Below are positions 63,453 through 64,000 of a stretch of DNA of 64,000 bases, piece after piece; the stretch's first letter is position 1; each line of letters begins with the position of its first letter. The notes under the pieces are model-generated. The model searched no databases. It was not told the origin of the DNA and saw only the letters and a list, made by a program, of their open reading frames with translations. The translations under genes and the position numbers were made by a program. This DNA is from Streptomyces malaysiense. GTDB taxonomy: Bacteria; Actinomycetota; Actinomycetes; Streptomycetales; Streptomycetaceae. The stretch covers positions 59,176-123,175 of the forward strand of contig NZ_LBDA02000030.1 in NCBI RefSeq assembly GCF_000980885.2, written 5' to 3'.

Positions 63453-64000
63453 ATGCCCACGCCATACGGATCCCGCGGCGGCATGGCGTTCGGCGCGGAG
63501 GAGCTGCGCGTGCTCCGCCGCGCCCTCGCCCTCGCCCTTCACCCCGGCCGCACGTCCGCCGAGGACGTCCAGGACTGCCTCCGGCTCGCCGAGTCGCTCG
63601 ACGAGGCGATCCACGAGGCGGTGAGACTGCGCGCCTTCCTGCTGGCCGATCTGGACCGCTACCGGGCCGCGCTGCCCGGTTCCGCGGCCGGCTACTTCGC
63701 CCTCCTGGAGGAGGCGCTGGGCGCGGCGTACCGGCCGGTGCCGGACGACCTCGCGGCGCTGCGGGCGCTGCGCGGGAACCCGAGGGCGGCGGCGCTGCTG
63801 GAGCGCTGCCGGGCGCTGGCGGAACAGGACGTACGGGCCCGCTTCGCCCAGGGTGCGCGCAGGGTCCCGGCGCCGGCGGTGCCGCCCGCGAGGACGCGCC
63901 TGCTGGCCCTGTCGGGCGGCGCGGCCCACCGGTCGGGGGACGACGGCAAGCAGCCCCCGAAGCCCGCCCCCAAGCCGGCCCCCGCCGAACGTCCCGACCC
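63453..64000 (+). CDS. hypothetical protein, 3'-truncated by window edge
   Basis: At least 182 residues, open to the window end. It is a helical domain (about 10-135) rich in Leu/Arg/Ala (LRVLRRALALALHPGRTSAE, then RLAESLDEAIHEAVRLRAFL), followed by a Pro/Ala/Lys-rich linker that begins near residue 140. No membrane segment or recognised family. Its place right after coaX is conserved in streptomycetes as I recall. The C-terminal part lies outside the window. Confidence 0.75.
   Translation, partial: MPTPYGSRGGMAFGAEELRVLRRALALALHPGRTSAEDVQDCLRLAESLDEAIHEAVRLRAFLLADLDRYRAALPGSAAGYFALLEEALGAAYRPVPDDLAALRALRGNPRAAALLERCRALAEQDVRARFAQGARRVPAPAVPPARTRLLALSGGAAHRSGDDGKQPPKPAPKPAPAERPD

Overview
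The window is high-GC actinobacterial DNA, almost certainly a Streptomyces chromosome. Genus-typical content includes a tipA gene with its MerR-type promoter, an AfsR-like regulator, XRE/DUF397/anti-sigma-ATPase paralogues, frequent GTG/TTG starts and chains of ATGA/GTGA start-stop overlaps. No rRNA, tRNA, CRISPR array, transposase or phage gene was seen.

Region A (1-15194) is the right edge of a nonribosomal peptide gene cluster that continues past the left end. A leftward, translationally coupled operon runs from 13250 to 1805: SARP activator, stand-alone A-PCP, type II thioesterase, cytochrome P450, RebH-like tryptophan halogenase, flavin reductase, and an A-PCP-heterocyclization-methyltransferase NRPS. 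It is accompanied by a GlyA-like (SHMT-like) enzyme, a divergent threonine-aldolase-type PLP enzyme and an atypical NarL-type response regulator. The gene set suggests a chlorinated indole joined to a methylated oxazoline or thiazoline. It recalls the 4-methyloxazoline peptides JBIR-34/-35, but the halogenase, the aberrant starter A domain and the Cy-MT terminus make the exact product unpredictable from sequence. This is the most interesting part of the window.

Region B (15195-32757) holds a family 2 glycosyltransferase, the 1078-residue AfsR-like regulator, a family A DNA polymerase-like protein, a ClpN-domain regulator with a probable leaderless promoter, a DUF2786 protein, two lipoproteins, a DUF397/ATPase/XRE regulatory set sharing a palindromic operator, aldehyde dehydrogenase, DinB-like protein, glutamate decarboxylase, tipA and a YbjQ protein.

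Region C (32892-64000) is conserved core chromosome whose gene order, as I recall it, matches the S. coelicolor SCO34xx-33xx block in reverse: DedA, ThrE-like exporter, ppa, dacB-like carboxypeptidase, zinc metalloprotease, tilS-hpt-ftsH-folE, the folP/NTF2/folB/folK/DUF3180 folate group, an MprF/LysX-like lysyltransferase, an esterase, an orphan nuoD next to a MidA-type methyltransferase, a two-component pair, a second threonine-aldolase-like gene, and a cofactor operon (DUF2520-panC-nadB-nadC-coaX) for pantothenate/CoA and NAD. The peptide cluster thus lies directly beside conserved core DNA.
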